Origin: Siphonodentalium dalli
Lineage: Eukaryota; Mollusca; Scaphopoda; Gadilida; Siphonodentaliidae
DNA: 64,000 bases
Direction of reading: 5' to 3'
Assembly: GCA_032622095.1 (NCBI GenBank)
Contig: CP136063.1
Span: forward strand, 177,051,956 to 177,115,955
Below, one piece after another: positions 1 through 11,822 of this stretch. How positions within the stretch are numbered: position 1 is the stretch's first letter; each line of letters starts with the position of its first letter. The notes beneath the pieces were generated by a model, which worked only from the letters and a program-made list of their open reading frames with translations, did no database searches and was not told the DNA's origin. The position numbers and the translations under genes were made by a program.

Positions 1-889
1 AAATATGCATTGTGAAATGTTTTGATGATCAACTCTTTTCAAAAGTAAATGTAATCGAATATCTACTTGACTAAATATGGGTGAGTGTGTGGGCAAACCG
101 TGCATTTAATAGCTGGATGTAGAGTGAGCGCTCAAATCTTCGCCGGCTTTCCAGCACACACGAGAACAGTCGAGAAACATGTGCTGAACTTGTTCAATGC
201 AACCAGACGCTTTTCGTGCGTGAACTGTTGTCTGTCGACAACCGTATACGTCTCCAGTCTCCAGTACAACTGAAATATTTTAGCAAATGCATTGACCATG
301 GTCTTAAATCGAGAGCAATTGAGAAGTCTGACGGTTGCCAAAGATGGACACAACCTCATAATCACTGGCCAATGTGGTACAGGGAAAACTCCCCTTTTAA
401 GGTAAGTTATTGATACATTTCGGTCATTAAGGGGGATCTCAAGTGAAAGATTGTGAATGGGGATTTCCATGCAAATCTGCGGAGTAAAAGTTAGAGTTAC
501 AATAGTTGATGAGTGGGACTTGTTGTGCTTTTGGAAACAACGGGTATGCCTATTTATTTATCTGTCGGGTCCGCTTGGTAAAACGAAGAATTATACGGGT
601 GATACGGGTGTTCAAAGAAATTATTGGGTCGACGACGATGATGCAAATCTGTGTGGTTGTCGACAGTTCACGCACGAAAAGCGTCAGGTTGCATTGAACA
701 AGTTCAGCACATGTTTCTCGACTGTTCTCGTGTGTGCTGGAAAGCCGCGAAGATTTGAGCGCTCACTCTACATCCAGCTATTAAATGCACGGTTTGCCCA
801 CACACTCACCCATATTTAGTCAAGTAGATATTCGATTACATTTACTTTTGAAAAGAGTTGATCATCAAAACATTTCACAATGCATATTT
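1..889. repeat. Long inverted repeat, left arm cut by window edge
   Basis: Bases 1-243 reappear as the reverse complement at about 655-889, with few mismatches and one 7-base gap near 230. The spacer is about 410 bases. The left arm may begin before the window. The arms contain no recognisable protein, and the ORFs across them are mirror images of each other. This is either a foldback-type element or an inverted duplication. The spacer holds the P-loop exon candidate at 298-401. Confidence 0.85.
298..401 (+). CDS. Putative exon with a Walker A P-loop (helicase/ATPase-like)
   Basis: An ATG at 298 opens a 34-codon frame whose end reads like the start of an SF1/PIF1-type helicase or another P-loop ATPase. 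An LNREQ motif is followed by ITGQCGTGKT, a good Walker A match, and then LLR. The frame stops within a few codons if read on, but a strong donor (AAG/GTAAGT, GT at 402-403) ends it in phase 2. I cannot find the next exon with matching phase; the next open segment (970-1179) would need another exon between. It lies in the spacer of the 1-889 inverted repeat, so it may be transposon-derived rather than a host gene. The P-loop is seen directly; the family is inference. Confidence 0.4.
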
Positions 890-969
890 CGCGACACCAT
901 CGCCTTGGGACGTGCCCCCACCCCCCCCCCACCCATACAACGACGACGTCAACGATAGAGCGATGGTAA

Positions 970-1179
970 GGTTTATACTCCGGGGACAAGTCAAAGGTTG
1001 GCCCGCTTAATGTATTTCGCCTTTTTGACCGAACCGAGTTCAACCGACTTTTCGGAAGAGTTATCGATCCTAACAATCCCGTGCTAATGATGTTGTGTCG
1101 AGACAAATTTTATCGTGATTTTGATTATTTTCACCTGATAAAAGTTGTTTTTCTGGATATACCTCTCAAGAAATGTACG
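970..1179 (+). CDS. Exon-like open segment, unknown protein
   Basis: An uninterrupted frame of 70 codons, rich in aromatic and charged residues (for example RLFDRTEFNRLFGRVIDPN), ends at a consensus donor, ACG/GTAAGT, in phase 0. A possible acceptor AG lies at 989-990. The next good acceptor (CTTACTCTAG, AG at 1342-1343) is in the same phase and would add a 20-codon last exon, 1344-1406, ending in TAA. I do not recognise the product. It could belong with the P-loop segment at 298-401, but the phases do not join directly. Confidence 0.3.
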
Positions 1180-1343
1180 GTAAGTGTGATTATCGATATT
1201 CGATAGTTTTGCATACGTAGTTATGCATGTCCGAAGCGTAGTTGTTTTGATGAGATTTCGAGTGCAACATGGGAGGTGGGTGGGTTTAAAAATTTTTTTT
1301 TTTACATGTTGTTTCCTAACTTTCTATATTATTCTTACTCTAG

Positions 1344-1406
1344 GGCTACTACTTATATATAATGGCCAACAACTGTGCTTCACACCGACAGCTCTCCATA
1401 CTGTAA
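1344..1406 (+). CDS. Possible terminal exon following 970-1179
   Basis: Begins after a pyrimidine-rich acceptor, keeps the phase-0 frame of the 970-1179 segment and ends with TAA after 20 codons. Supported only by splice signals and phase. The encoded peptide has no recognisable motif. Confidence 0.22.
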   Translation, partial: GYYLYIMANNCASHRQLSIL

Positions 1407-1868
1407 TCGTTATCGATCATAGAAATTACCATGTGTAAACCTCTACGACGCATTTTCCCCCCAATGGTAAAGACCCAGGACCCATTCCCTAAAGCAGGGT
1501 GGGAAAATCCCTGTATTTATAATATTATTAGATGAGAAACTGAAGGGCGCATGCATCGTGAGGGAGCACGACAGGACGCTTCACGAGGCAGTGCGACGAT
1601 GAAAAAACGGTAGGTATATGTTTATATAATTTAATTTGTGTATACAGGCATGATTCTGTTCTATTTCTGTATCTTTTACGTCCAATAGATCACTGTGGTT
1701 TTCATAGTCTGAGTAAACTCATACCTAAATATTCATTACAACATTGAATATTAGGTCTGACGGATAACATCGCTATCTCATTTCCAAGTCCTCGGGATTC
1801 CGTAATCTGATTGATTGCGTAAATTATTTTCCGTCCAATGAAACCGTATGTGTTAATAAACAAGTGAA

Positions 1869-2081
1869 GTGTTAGTGGGCGGAGACTCCAATAATGTCAC
1901 CTCTAAATATAGTAACAGAGCGGATTTCGAGGCTTGCAAATACAACAGAGACAGATTGAAAAAATGGCTTCGAAATTATATATTCGGTACGATTCAGATT
2001 AATTTGAAGGATGTGCTGGACCTGATAAATACTAGTAGGCCTGCGTATGGTACCAACTTGGCCTCCCATAAATATAAATAG
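1869..2081 (+). other. Exon-like open frame, unknown
   Basis: A 70-codon frame from a GTG to TAG with protein-like composition (a DRLKKWLRNYIFGTIQ stretch, then LKDVLDLINTSRPAYG). No ATG start. A weak acceptor-like AG lies just upstream. It may be the end of a degenerate gene that includes the segments at 298-1406. No motif is recognised, so no function is given. Confidence 0.2.
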
Positions 2082-2089
2082 AACTTTAC

Positions 2090-4180
2090 TCATGTCCGTG
2101 TATTTGATTTACTTTATTTTAACATGGTTTGCAAATCAAATTATTTGCCGTAAAAAAGTCATCTGAAAGTCAAACACCGAGGAAATGACTTAATTTTATG
2201 CTTTTAAATAGTTCTAAAGCATCATTTTTGATGACGACCTTATTTTTTGTTCTCTGATGCATCCAGTTGATGCAGCGAGTTCATCTCCCGAAAAAGAAAA
2301 GTCGCACACACGACAAATATTATCTTCTGTAAGTCTATGTCGCGACACATGCCTTCTGTGGGTTGATGAGACGGCGAAGCACAACAAATAACACGTGGGG
2401 ACACCTGTCAATCATCTATGTATTTTTAAAAATCCGTGACGTCATTTTGGGGAAGCTATTCGCTGAATAGAAATGGTTTTGGCGACATTAGCTCCAGACT
2501 CTATATTTCAAATATAGAGTCGACATTCACCCAGACTGGTTTTCATAGTACGTCGAATCCCGGTGAAAAAATTAAGATAAAAAAAGTTATTAGACGAGAA
2601 ACTTAACGTACAAATTAATGAGACATCTAAATAGCATCGCACTACATTGACATAATTTATTTGCACACGATACCGAGCGCCCTGTTACCAGAAGTTGGAT
2701 GGAACACCCCCGAACATGGCCAAAGTCTTAAAAAGTCATCACTAAAAATTTGGAAATGCTCGACAATTCTCTTTTTTGGAAAAGGAAGGTGAAAAGTATG
2801 TCAGGGCGACGCCTTCGTACATGCATCACCCAGATAACATCGCGGTTTGGTCTTATCTTGCGTCATATTCTTCCTTTCCTGACTTGAAGCAAAAGCTCCG
2901 TTGCCAGACATGGGGGAAATTTTGACTGGATATCTTTCGTATCCCGTAGATTTTCGACTACCGTTTCATGTGCATCTTCTAGGATTGGCTTACTTGAATG
3001 CTGATTGGTTCAATATCAGGAATCGCTCTCTGATTCGGCTCCGAGAACCAATGAAAAGCAGCCTTTCAATGCAGTGTACATATACAAAATTAGTTGGAGA
3101 TGGGTTTTTAAAAAATGGGGGAAGCGGACCGGAAAAAAATACAAAAATCCGGAAATTTTCCAAACTTCAAAAAATCTGGAATTCCGGAAAACTCATGTCC
3201 CTGAGTATTTCTCACTTACAGTAACTCGAAAGTTGGAAACTTCTCCATCGTCAAAAAAAATCCCGAAGCAAAATCGTAATCTCCTCGGCAGTGCCGAATC
3301 ATGCTAATTAAAATGACTGAAACACTGACATTATGATATATATACAATACACTACGGGCTGTCTCCTAAAAAAAGTAATGCTATGAAAACAACCCATGTC
3401 ATGCCTGAAAAATGCCATTCTGAAAGACAACACATGGTCATCAAACTTGAGAGACAAAATAAATCAGCATCACTAAATTAATTACCAGCGACACAGTCAC
3501 ATTCATCTGGTTTTCCTTTCATTTATGTAAAAAAAATGCTATGACTATTGACTGAAAACTTATATCGAATTCCGAAATAATTTGGAGATTTTTATTTTTC
3601 GCAAGTTCGGGTGTGTGTCGCAGTATGATGCAATACTATATTTACAAATTCAATGAACTTATTAGGTCCTAGTGAAATACGATTACAATTTATACAAATG
3701 AATGTAGATGAGTTTATAGAACGGTTCAGAAACTAACGACAGGACATTCAAGTTAAATATACAAAGGGAATTGTGCTGAATTGCGTCTCGCAATACCAAA
3801 GCACTATCGCCATATTGACGTGGCCGAAATTTGCCGGCAAATTTATAAGTCAAAATATGAAAGGAAGTCGTCAACAAAATATGAAAATAAACAAAAATAT
3901 CTGTTTGATGTGAAATATATAACGTTACAGAAGTGACAAAATACTTCGATGTCAACAAATAAATGAGAAAAACGTGGATTTTAGTTCAACTTACTTTCGC
4001 ACGTTGCTATACCAGCGGCGACTATGGAGGAAAAGGAATGATCGATTCTGGTCACGTGATATATATACCCTCTCCAGAGGGGGTTGGATCAATGATGTCA
4101 TTGCACAATTGTCCCGTATGATTGGCTAACTTCCAGACAGAGTTATCTCTCATAGCTCCATATAGCTTCGACGCAGTTCT
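2090..4180. other. Non-coding stretch, no gene seen
   Basis: AT-rich sequence with no convincing exon or transposon protein. Small features only: a perfect short palindrome near 2498-2520 (CTCTATATTTC/AAATATAGAG type) and homopurine runs around 3100-3300. Confidence 0.5.
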
Positions 4181-4185
4181 ATTTT

Positions 4186-4232
4186 AAATCGGATATATAT
4201 ATATTTATTTTATAAAAGGTCTTTTTATATCC
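4186..4232. repeat. AT-rich hairpin
   Basis: AATCGGATATA is followed about 25 bases later by its reverse complement, TATATCCGATT. Could be the remains of a small MITE. No function assigned. Confidence 0.45.
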
Positions 4233-4369
4233 GATTCCTATAGTGATAACGGAGAGGGCCCTGCATGGAGTTTGACTTCAGATGTGTCTTGTCTTGTGAA
4301 ATCCCTCCTGTGTTGAGGAGCGCCCGAATTTTTAGTGGGGGTGAGGCTTTAAAATTGCTAATTTTTTAA

Positions 4370-5095
4370 ACATGATTTATATGGCAATGATGGTTGTAAC
4401 ACAGTTTTTAGCTCGATCACCTGATACGAAGTTTCCGGTGGAGCTATATAGTCATCACTCATCGTCAGTCATCCCGGCGTCCGTCCATCCGTCCATCGGG
4501 CCGTCCGTTCGTCCACACATCCGTCCATCCGTCAACAATTCTTTAAACATCTTCAAGATTCTGAAACATATGACCGAATGAGTTCATATTTGTGGATGTT
4601 CCCTAGGTGTCTCGGTAACTAACATTCAGATGGTCTCCATAATGGAGACCATGGCATATAGTAATTCTTAAAACAACTTCTTCTCGAGAAACATTGGGCC
4701 TATCTAGCTTATATTTAGTATGGAGTGTCATATTGGGTTACTGGGGTTCAGATTTGTTAAAATGGGGTCACTGGGGCAAAAATGGGTGGGGCCATGGACA
4801 TAGCTTAAAAAAATAATCAGATTTAACCCCTTGTCCAATTTAATCCCCAAAAAAAACATTAAAAAAAAATTATATATTAATGGAATTTAGATTTTACCCC
4901 TTGCTCCATTTTTTTCTTTATGTAAATTAAATTTTTAATTTTAAATTTAAATATTGAAATACTAACCACGTTATAACATCCGGTATGGTACACCGAGTCA
5001 CCCACCAAATTTAGTTGAAATCGGTCCAAGGGCCTGGGAGAAAAATCATGAACCTTGTCAACTAAAGGGTCAAGTAAGATAGTTAAATACACGTA
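4370..5095 (+). repeat. GTCC-header dispersed repeat, partial copy
   Basis: Contains a run of CGTCCGTCCATCCGTC-type repeats (about 4479-4535) followed by an AT-rich body ending with ACCAAATTTAGTTGAAATCGG and GTCAACTAAAGGG. The header and the CACACCAAATTTG-like segment recur in the longer copies at 35741-37035 and 62216-63399. No coding capacity. Confidence 0.5.
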
Positions 5096-7329
5096 ACCCT
5101 GTTACAAATGTTGTTCTTTCACATACCTAATGCCACAATATTATTTGAGAAGTCATCTCCTTCACTGACAACAATATAAAGCTTGTCTGCCTGTCATTCT
5201 CACCATGCCTCGTGTGTATGAAATGAGATATTATTCTATCTGACAGTGTTTGGTAAACAAATAACAGAAATGGCTGGATATTGTTTATTTGTGTCATTCA
5301 TTTCAATTTAAATTAGATTAATTCCTATGTGCTGTATGATCGAGTAGCTGTTCGTGCAGGTGTTACACTATTATGTTTATATAGGCTATTAACTCCATTT
5401 CAGCTGTGATAATGATGTTTCTTATTTATTATGCTGACGATTATCCGACACAAGGGATAAATGGGCTAAATTTGTCCGATTCTGGAGCGATGGTAAAACG
5501 GGGAATTTGTATAGTTTCCCTTGTCCTTTGTATAGTACTAGCAGGTTAGCCCACCACTGGCGTGGTTGGTCAGAAACATAACATTTAAAAAAAAATTAAA
5601 AAAAATTAATTCGGCCTTTAAAAAAATTAAAAATTTCAATGAGTTAATTCTGCCTTTTTAATCAAGAGAAATGATGGTACCCGTCCCTAAAAGAGGTATG
5701 ATTTACGGTACATCGGGCGGAAAAACTGACCCGATGAAAATTTTAATTTAATTTTGTGTTTTTCAATGAGTTAATTCTGCCTTTTTAATCAAGAGAAATG
5801 ATGGTACCCGTCCCTAGGGCGGAAAAACTGACCCGATGAAATTCTCCCCCGTCCCTAAAAGAGGTATGATTCGATGAAAATCTCCACCGTCCCCAGGAAC
5901 AACAGACATAAGAATCACACGACACGCATTTGTTGTTTTACAATGAGTTAATTCTGCCCTTTTAATCAAGTTAAATGCATTCCGGTTCCGGTGCGTTTTG
6001 TAATTCGATGAAAATCTCCCCGTTCCTAGGAACGACAGACATAAGAATCACACGACACGCATTTGTTGTTTTCCAATGAGTTAATTCTACCTTTTTAATC
6101 AAGATAAATGCATTCCGGTTCCGGTGCGTTTTGCAACCGTAGTTTCTTACGCATTCGTACACATAGGTGACCGTTTAGAAACGCCGATGGCAATAAAGAG
6201 CGTTATTCGGTTAACAACGCCAAATTTGGTCAATATAAAGAGCGTATCTGCCTTAACCCCCCCGCAGTGCCGATGACGGTGATTTTGATGATTGGGAGTG
6301 GAGAATAAGTGCTCAGAGCTTCTCCAAAACGCCGCGACGACGATTCTCGTGGAATTTTACCATTCGATGGGAAGTTTGAGCTCAATCGAGCCAGCCGTTT
6401 TCGAGTGTATAGAGGACAAATATACACATATATTTATATACGCAGGTTAGCCCGCCACTGGCGTGGTGCGTCTCATGGCTTTGTTCGAAAAATCTTTTTT
6501 AATTTTTTTAATTAATTAAACAAATTAATTTTTTTTTTCAATTCGTCGAAATCCGCCAGTTTTACCCGATTTGACCTTGAATTGATAATTTTGAAGGCCA
6601 ATGTCAGGTCGGGGTCACAATTTAACCCGCCCATGAGCTCAATCGGTTCGAGTCTATAAAGGACACACACATATATATATCATTTGTGGGTACCCGTTTC
6701 AAGGTGAAGATCACCTAGAACGGAAAAACTGACCCGATCCAAGTTCCTAGGAAGCCCTAAGTACGTAAGAATCACACAACACGCTCATGTCTGGATACCA
6801 TAAGTACGTAATAATCACACAACACGCTCACCGACGCTGACGCCCGTGTACAGACGTAAGAATCACGTTACGCACATACGCTCTTTAACCATCCTCTTTA
6901 ACTATCAACCCGATTAACCCCCGCCGTGCCGTTGACGGTGATTTTGATGATTGGGAGTGAAGAACGGGTGATCGGAGCTTCTCCAAAACGCCGCGATGAC
7001 CATTCCCGTGGTATTTTACCCTTAGATGGGAAGTTTGGGCTCCATCGAGCCAGCCGTTTTAGAGTCTATAGTATAGAGGACAAATATACACATATATTTA
7101 TATACGTAGTTCTCAAAATATATAGTAGACCAGCAGGTTAGCCCACCACTGGCGTGGTTCGTCTGAAACATGACATTTAAAAAAAAAAAAATTTAATTAA
7201 TTAATTATTTTAATTTAATTTTTGTTCAATGAGTTATGAGTTAATAATTAATTAATTATTTTAATTTAATTTTTTTTCAATGAGTTAATTCTGCCTTATT
7301 ATTTAATTTTTTGTTTTTCAATGAGTTAA

Positions 7330-7798
7330 AGGTACTCAACCCGTAAAGAGGCTCCCCATCTCAACAGATTCCAACAACAACAATCCGATCAGAGGGTCCT
7401 ATATTACTATTTCTTTGGCTTTGGGGGTAAAAAATATTTGATTCGAGTCGAGGAACCCATCAAACAAAGCTCAGAGTTATTAGATATTGATTTTTCAAAT
7501 TTGTTATGTTCTCGAGATGAGTACCAATAACTGCCGTAATCTGCTCTGGATGTGTACCTCAAATCTATTCAAACAGACAAGGATGAATAACTCTAAAATC
7601 AAGTGGTAATTTTAACGCAATTTTGACTGAGTTCTGGGCCAGATAGTATTCCCGATAATGAAAAATAATAGATTTATAAAATCGATATCTAACAAATCTG
7701 AGCTTTGATGGGTGACTTCCTCGACTCGAATCAAATATTTTTGACCCCCGACGCCATTGAAATAGTAATTGAGAGGAGTTTTATCGGGTTGAGTACCT
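7330..7798. mobile_element. MITE, TTAA target site, TIR AGGTACTCAACCCG (copy A)
   Basis: Terminal inverted repeats AGGTACTCAACCCG and CGGGTTGAGTACCT are flanked on both sides by TTAA (7326-7329, 7799-7802). The interior is extended foldback: outer sequences containing AAATATTTGATTCGAGTCGA and TCGACTCGAATCAAATATTT pair with each other. No ORF. A TTAA duplication is known from piggyBac and Kolobok groups, and the class assignment rests on that alone. Related copies: 24880-25225 and 40323-40711. Confidence 0.8.
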
Positions 7799-7984
7799 TT
7801 AATTCTGCCTTTTTAATCAAGATAAATTATGGTACCCGTCCCTAAAAGAGGTATGAAAAAATCTCCCCCATTCCTAGGAACGACAGACATAAGACAGGTA
7901 CCCGTCCCTAAAAGAGATATGATTTACCCGATGAAAATTTCCCCCATTCCTAGGAACGACAGACATAAGATGTTGGCAGTCTGA

Positions 7985-8120
7985 GTTAGGATAGGATAGG
8001 ATAGGATAGGATAATTTATTTACAATATACACATGAATAATACAATGACAGTAACATATAATAATATAAATGCTGTATATATTGTTGGGGGTTAGCCTAG
8101 CCCTATCGGGCTGTCTTCCT
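7985..8120 (-). mobile_element. Retroelement 3' end with (GGATA)n tail
   Basis: On the minus strand a short body ends in ATTGTAAATAAATT and then about five TATCC units (plus-strand AGGATAGGATAGG near 7988-8012). A pentamer tail after an AATAAA-like signal is the form of a CR1/L2-type LINE or SINE 3' end. The flanking bases CTCCCCCATTCCTAGGAACG to GGCAGT are duplicated on both sides (7930-7980 and 8152-8195), so the insertion sits in a local duplication. No protein is left. Confidence 0.45.
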
Positions 8121-8602
8121 GCTACCCTCGAACGAATGGCAGTCTTGCTATCTCCCCCATTCCTAGGAACGACAGACATAAGATGTTGGCAGTATGAGTT
8201 ATTCACTCGAACGAATGGCAGTCTTGCTATTCACGGAGAATTCAAAAGTATTGTTCCCGTATGTTATGACTTCCAATAAATATCTCCGCATAATATAACG
8301 TAAACAAAAGCGCGATATGCGAAAGCGGAAGGGAATAAAGAGCGTTAACCGGTTAACGAACCCAAATATGGAAGATCTTTATCAACAACTCTGCGGATAG
8401 GAACGCTCTTTAACTATCAACGCGATTAACCCCCGCAGTGCCGTTTGCGGTGATTTTGATGATTGGGAGTGGAGAATGAGTGCTCCGAGCTTGTTCAAAA
8501 CGCGACGTTGACCATTCCCGTGTGTTTTTACCCTTAGATAGGAAGTTTGAGCTCGATCTGACCAGCCGTTTTCGATTCTATAAAATACACACATATATAT
8601 AT

Positions 8603-10623
8603 ACTAGCAGGTGGACCCGACTTCGTCCGGGCTGTTTCCCCTCTGCTTTTCGGCGAATTGCGCGATTTGACCTTGAATTGTCCATTTTGAAGGTCCGGAC
8701 AAAAGTAACACTACGTATCAAATTTCGTCGAAATCCCATCAAAATTCTCGATTTGACCTTGAATTGACCAGATTTCAAGGTCAAGGTCACGTCGCACGGG
8801 CAAACGAATAGGCTTACGACACTCCCCATACGAAAGTATCCCCAGACACTAATTTTCATCGAAATCCCGTGATACTCGGGCGTTTGACCTTCAAATGACC
8901 CGATTTTAAGGTCAATGTCACGTCGCACGGGCAAATTAACAGGCCCATGCCAATCCCCGGCCGAAAGTACCACCACATACCAAGTTTCATCGAAATCGGC
9001 TCGGCCGTTTTCGAGTCCATCGCGAACACACACACACACATACAGACAGATTTCCCAAAATATATAATAGACTAGCCGATGAGCCCGACGTTGTCCGGGC
9101 TATTCAAAAACCAAATTTCAAGTCGATGAGCCCGACGTTGTCCGGGCTATTCAAAAACAAAATTTCAAGTCGATAACTCCACCCGTTTGCGCGAAGCTGG
9201 CGTCGCACGGGCTCGGCGACCCGATAAAATTCGTATCCGGGGCAAGATACATTCACATAACCAAATTTCAAGTCGATAGCTCCACCCGTTTCCGAGATCT
9301 CGTCTGCGCATGCGCGAAGCTGGCGTCGCACGGGCTCGGCGACCCGATAACATTCGTACCTGGAGCAAGATACATTCACATAGCAAATTTCAAGTCGATA
9401 GCTCCACCCGTTTCCGAGATCTCGTCTGCGCATGCGCGAAGCGGGCGCCACACGGGCTCGCCAATACGACAACGACGACCGCCTGGTCAACTACACACAC
9501 GTACCAAGTTTCGTCCCGATCGGTCGAGAATCGTAGATTTGTATAAATGACATACATACAGACAGACAGAGGTCTTCAAAATATATAGGAGACTAGCCGA
9601 TGAGCCCGACGTTGTCCGGGCTATTCAAAAACCAAATTTCAAGCCGATAGCTCCACCCGTTTCCGAGATCTGGTCTGCGCATGCGCGAAGCTGGCGTCGC
9701 ACGGGCTCGGCGACCCGATAAAATTCGTATCCGGGGCAAGATACATTAACATAGCAAATTTCAAGTCGATAGCTCCACCCGTTTCCGATATCTCGTCTGC
9801 GCATGCGCTGCACGGGCGTCGCACGGGCTCGCCAATACGACAACGACGACCGCCTGGTCAAACTACACACACGTACCAAGTTTCGTCCCGATCGGTCGAG
9901 AATCGTAGATTTGTATAAATGACAGACATACAGACAAACAAACAAACAGAGGTCTTCAAAATATATAGGAGACTAGAAGGTGACCCGACTTCGTCCGGGC
10001 TTTGACCTTGAATTGTCCATTTTGAAGGTCAAAGTCAGGTCGGGGTCACGACTCGACCCGCCCAAAACACTCAGTGGACAAAAGTAAACCCACGTATCAA
10101 ATTTCGTCGAAATCCCATCAAAATTCGCGATTTGACCTTGAATTGACCCGATTTCAAGGTCACGTCGCACGGGCAAATGAATATGCTTATGAGACTCCCC
10201 GGCCGAAAGTATCCACACATACCAAGTTTCATCGAAATCCCGTGATATTCGGGCGTTTGAACTTGAAATGACCCGATTTCAAGGTCACGTCGCACGGGCA
10301 AATTACTAGATTTATGCCACTCCCCGGCCGAAGATACCTCCACATACCAAGTTTCATCGAAATCCCGTGATATTCGGGCGTTTGACATTGAAATTACCCG
10401 ATTTCAAGGTCAAGGTCACGTCGCACGGGCAAATTAATAGGCCTATATCACCACCCCCCCCCCCCCCCCCCCTGACCGAAACTACCCCCACGCACCAAGT
10501 TTCATCGAAATCGGCTCGGCCGTTTTCGAGTTCATCGCGAACCGAACACACACACACACACACAGATCTTCCAAAATATATAATAGATTTATATACGGAA
10601 GTCTCAAAATATATAGTAGAAGA
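8603..10623 (+). repeat. Chain of four head-to-tail elements with internal tandem units
   Basis: Successive units begin at about 8603, 9071, 9591 and 9971 with ACTAG(C/A)(A/C)G..CCCGAC, and each ends in AAAATATATA(A/G)(T/G)AG. Units 1 and 4 contain tandem copies of about 125-130 bp (ACCAAGTTTCATCGAAATCC to GGTCACGTCGCACGGGCAAA). Units 2 and 3 contain a different unit of about 117 bp (TTCAAGTCGATAGCTCCACC to GCGTCGCACGGGCTCG). A poly-C run lies at 10449-10472. The ORFs here are only translations of these tandem units. They share 3' ends with the 5541-8600 family. Confidence 0.75.
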
Positions 10624-10689
10624 CTATGTGCCGTATCACTAAGAACATTCATTTTTCAATATTTTCTCAAGTAAATGTGAATATACTTA

Positions 10690-11127
10690 AATCTTGTATA
10701 TAGCTCAGTTGGTTTGTGGGCCGACCTCTGAGCTACACCTTCGACACGGTCGAGGGTTCAAATCCGACAAAATATCGGTCGGAATTTGTGTCGCCATCTG
10801 CATTCCCAGTACCACGGGCATCACAAATCAATCATCGATGCCACGATCAGTGATCTGAGAAAGATTCCAGAAGCCAAAGAGTCTCAGACAAAATTTGAAA
10901 AAATGCGTACTGGACTAACTTCGTACCTCTGCTCCTCTCGTAATGTCATGACCAGGGATGACACTGCACTTGGCACACCGTCGGATCGGGAGCCGACGCT
11001 AATGGCTGTCCCGTGTGCAACAATGTGCGCACGTTAAAGATCCCTACCGTGGCGAAGAAGTCACGGGTTCGGCAAAAAAACTTCCTGGAAAAATTATGGA
11101 TCTACTCGATCCCGTCCTGTAAAAGCC
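10690..11127 (+). mobile_element. tRNA-derived SINE, 5' part (split by foldback element)
   Basis: The head carries an A box TAGCTCAGTTGG (10701-10712) and B box GGTTCAAATCC (10755-10765) at normal tRNA spacing, so it has an internal RNA polymerase III promoter. It continues into a long non-tRNA body (to 11127) with CGTTAAAGATCCCT. A true tRNA gene is unlikely because the acceptor stem does not close. Long conserved bodies are known from superfamilies such as Deu and Meta SINEs; I cannot say which. The 3' end probably continues at 13860-13905 after the 11128-13853 insertion. Confidence 0.75.
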
Positions 11128-11168
11128 TATGGCAAGCCAAACCGCTATTTAATATTAATTTTACTTAA

Positions 11169-11822
11169 AGGGGTACTGTACCCCAATTTCAATAAATTCC
11201 AGGTGACAATAGCGATCTAATATGAATATTATATTATAAAATAACTAATTTGAGTCGACGATGTCTACTGAAAACATTCCGGTTAACAGGCTATCGTAAA
11301 AGTAAAATTGAATTATTTAATATAAATTCATTTATGGCTGGAGTCATAAAATGGAGAATTATGCCATTACGAGTTACCGTTCTTGAAATCGCATCTGACA
11401 TGATCTGTTGCGTGTCTTTTATCGACGGCCGTTCGCGAACATTATTGGGTTGCAAACAAAACATGTTACCCGCAAAAGAAGGCCCGTTATAACCGATTCG
11501 GAAAAAGGGAGAAAGAAACAAGAGTCATAAAGCGTCAAGTATTTCATAGGGAGTGAGACTGTTCGATGGAAGAGTTTTAATGCATCAGTCGAAGCTGTGA
11601 GCAATGAACTTCCGGTTCTTCATGCGACATGCGTCTTCTCCGGTGAAGGTCAAAAATATGGCGCGTAGTCTGAAATCGTAATATTTTTCTTTCCAATATC
11701 AACATTTTCTACGCTAAATTAGGTTTATACGAAACTCAAATAACACGAACACAATCTAACTTGAAAGTTATTTCAATGGGAGTAAATAAAAAAAATCGCC
11801 TATGTTTGTGTACAGTACCCCT
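11169..11822 (-). mobile_element. MITE, TTAA target site, TIR AGGGGTACTGTAC (copy 1)
   Basis: Termini AGGGGTACTGTAC and GTACAGTACCCCT, with TTAA duplicated at 11165-11168 and 11823-11826. The internal sequence is in reverse orientation relative to copies 2 and 3 (the GTAATTTGAGTCGAAGATG-like block lies near its left end). No transposase. Inserted in an ACTTAAGT palindrome of the foldback element. Confidence 0.88.

Larger units (their letters stand above)
5541..8600 (+). repeat. Head-to-tail short elements (GGTTAGCCC family)
   Basis: The start motif GCAGGTTAGCCC(A/G)CCACTGGCG occurs at about 5541, 6443 and 7134, always on the same strand. Each stretch runs to a shared end: CCAGCCGTTTT(C/A)GAGT, then a (CA/TA)n tract near 6400-6440, 7060-7105 and 8570-8600. 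Inside are local duplications of a GAGTTAATTCTGCCTTTTTAATC unit (5640-6120). No protein is encoded. The structure resembles non-autonomous retroelements whose 3' microsatellite-like ends receive the next insertion. Confidence 0.6.

Noticed and set aside
2901-3307. Overlapping 100-codon plus-strand ORFs
   Set aside because: The two frames overlap in A-rich sequence with no splice signals or motifs; likely chance.
9104-9945. Minus-strand ORFs of 73-128 codons
   Set aside because: They are translations of 117-bp tandem repeat units, repeating the same peptide; no start context or domain.
10701-10765. tRNA gene from A and B boxes
   Set aside because: The acceptor stem does not pair and the sequence runs into a long SINE body with a tandem 3' tail, so it is a tRNA-derived SINE head.
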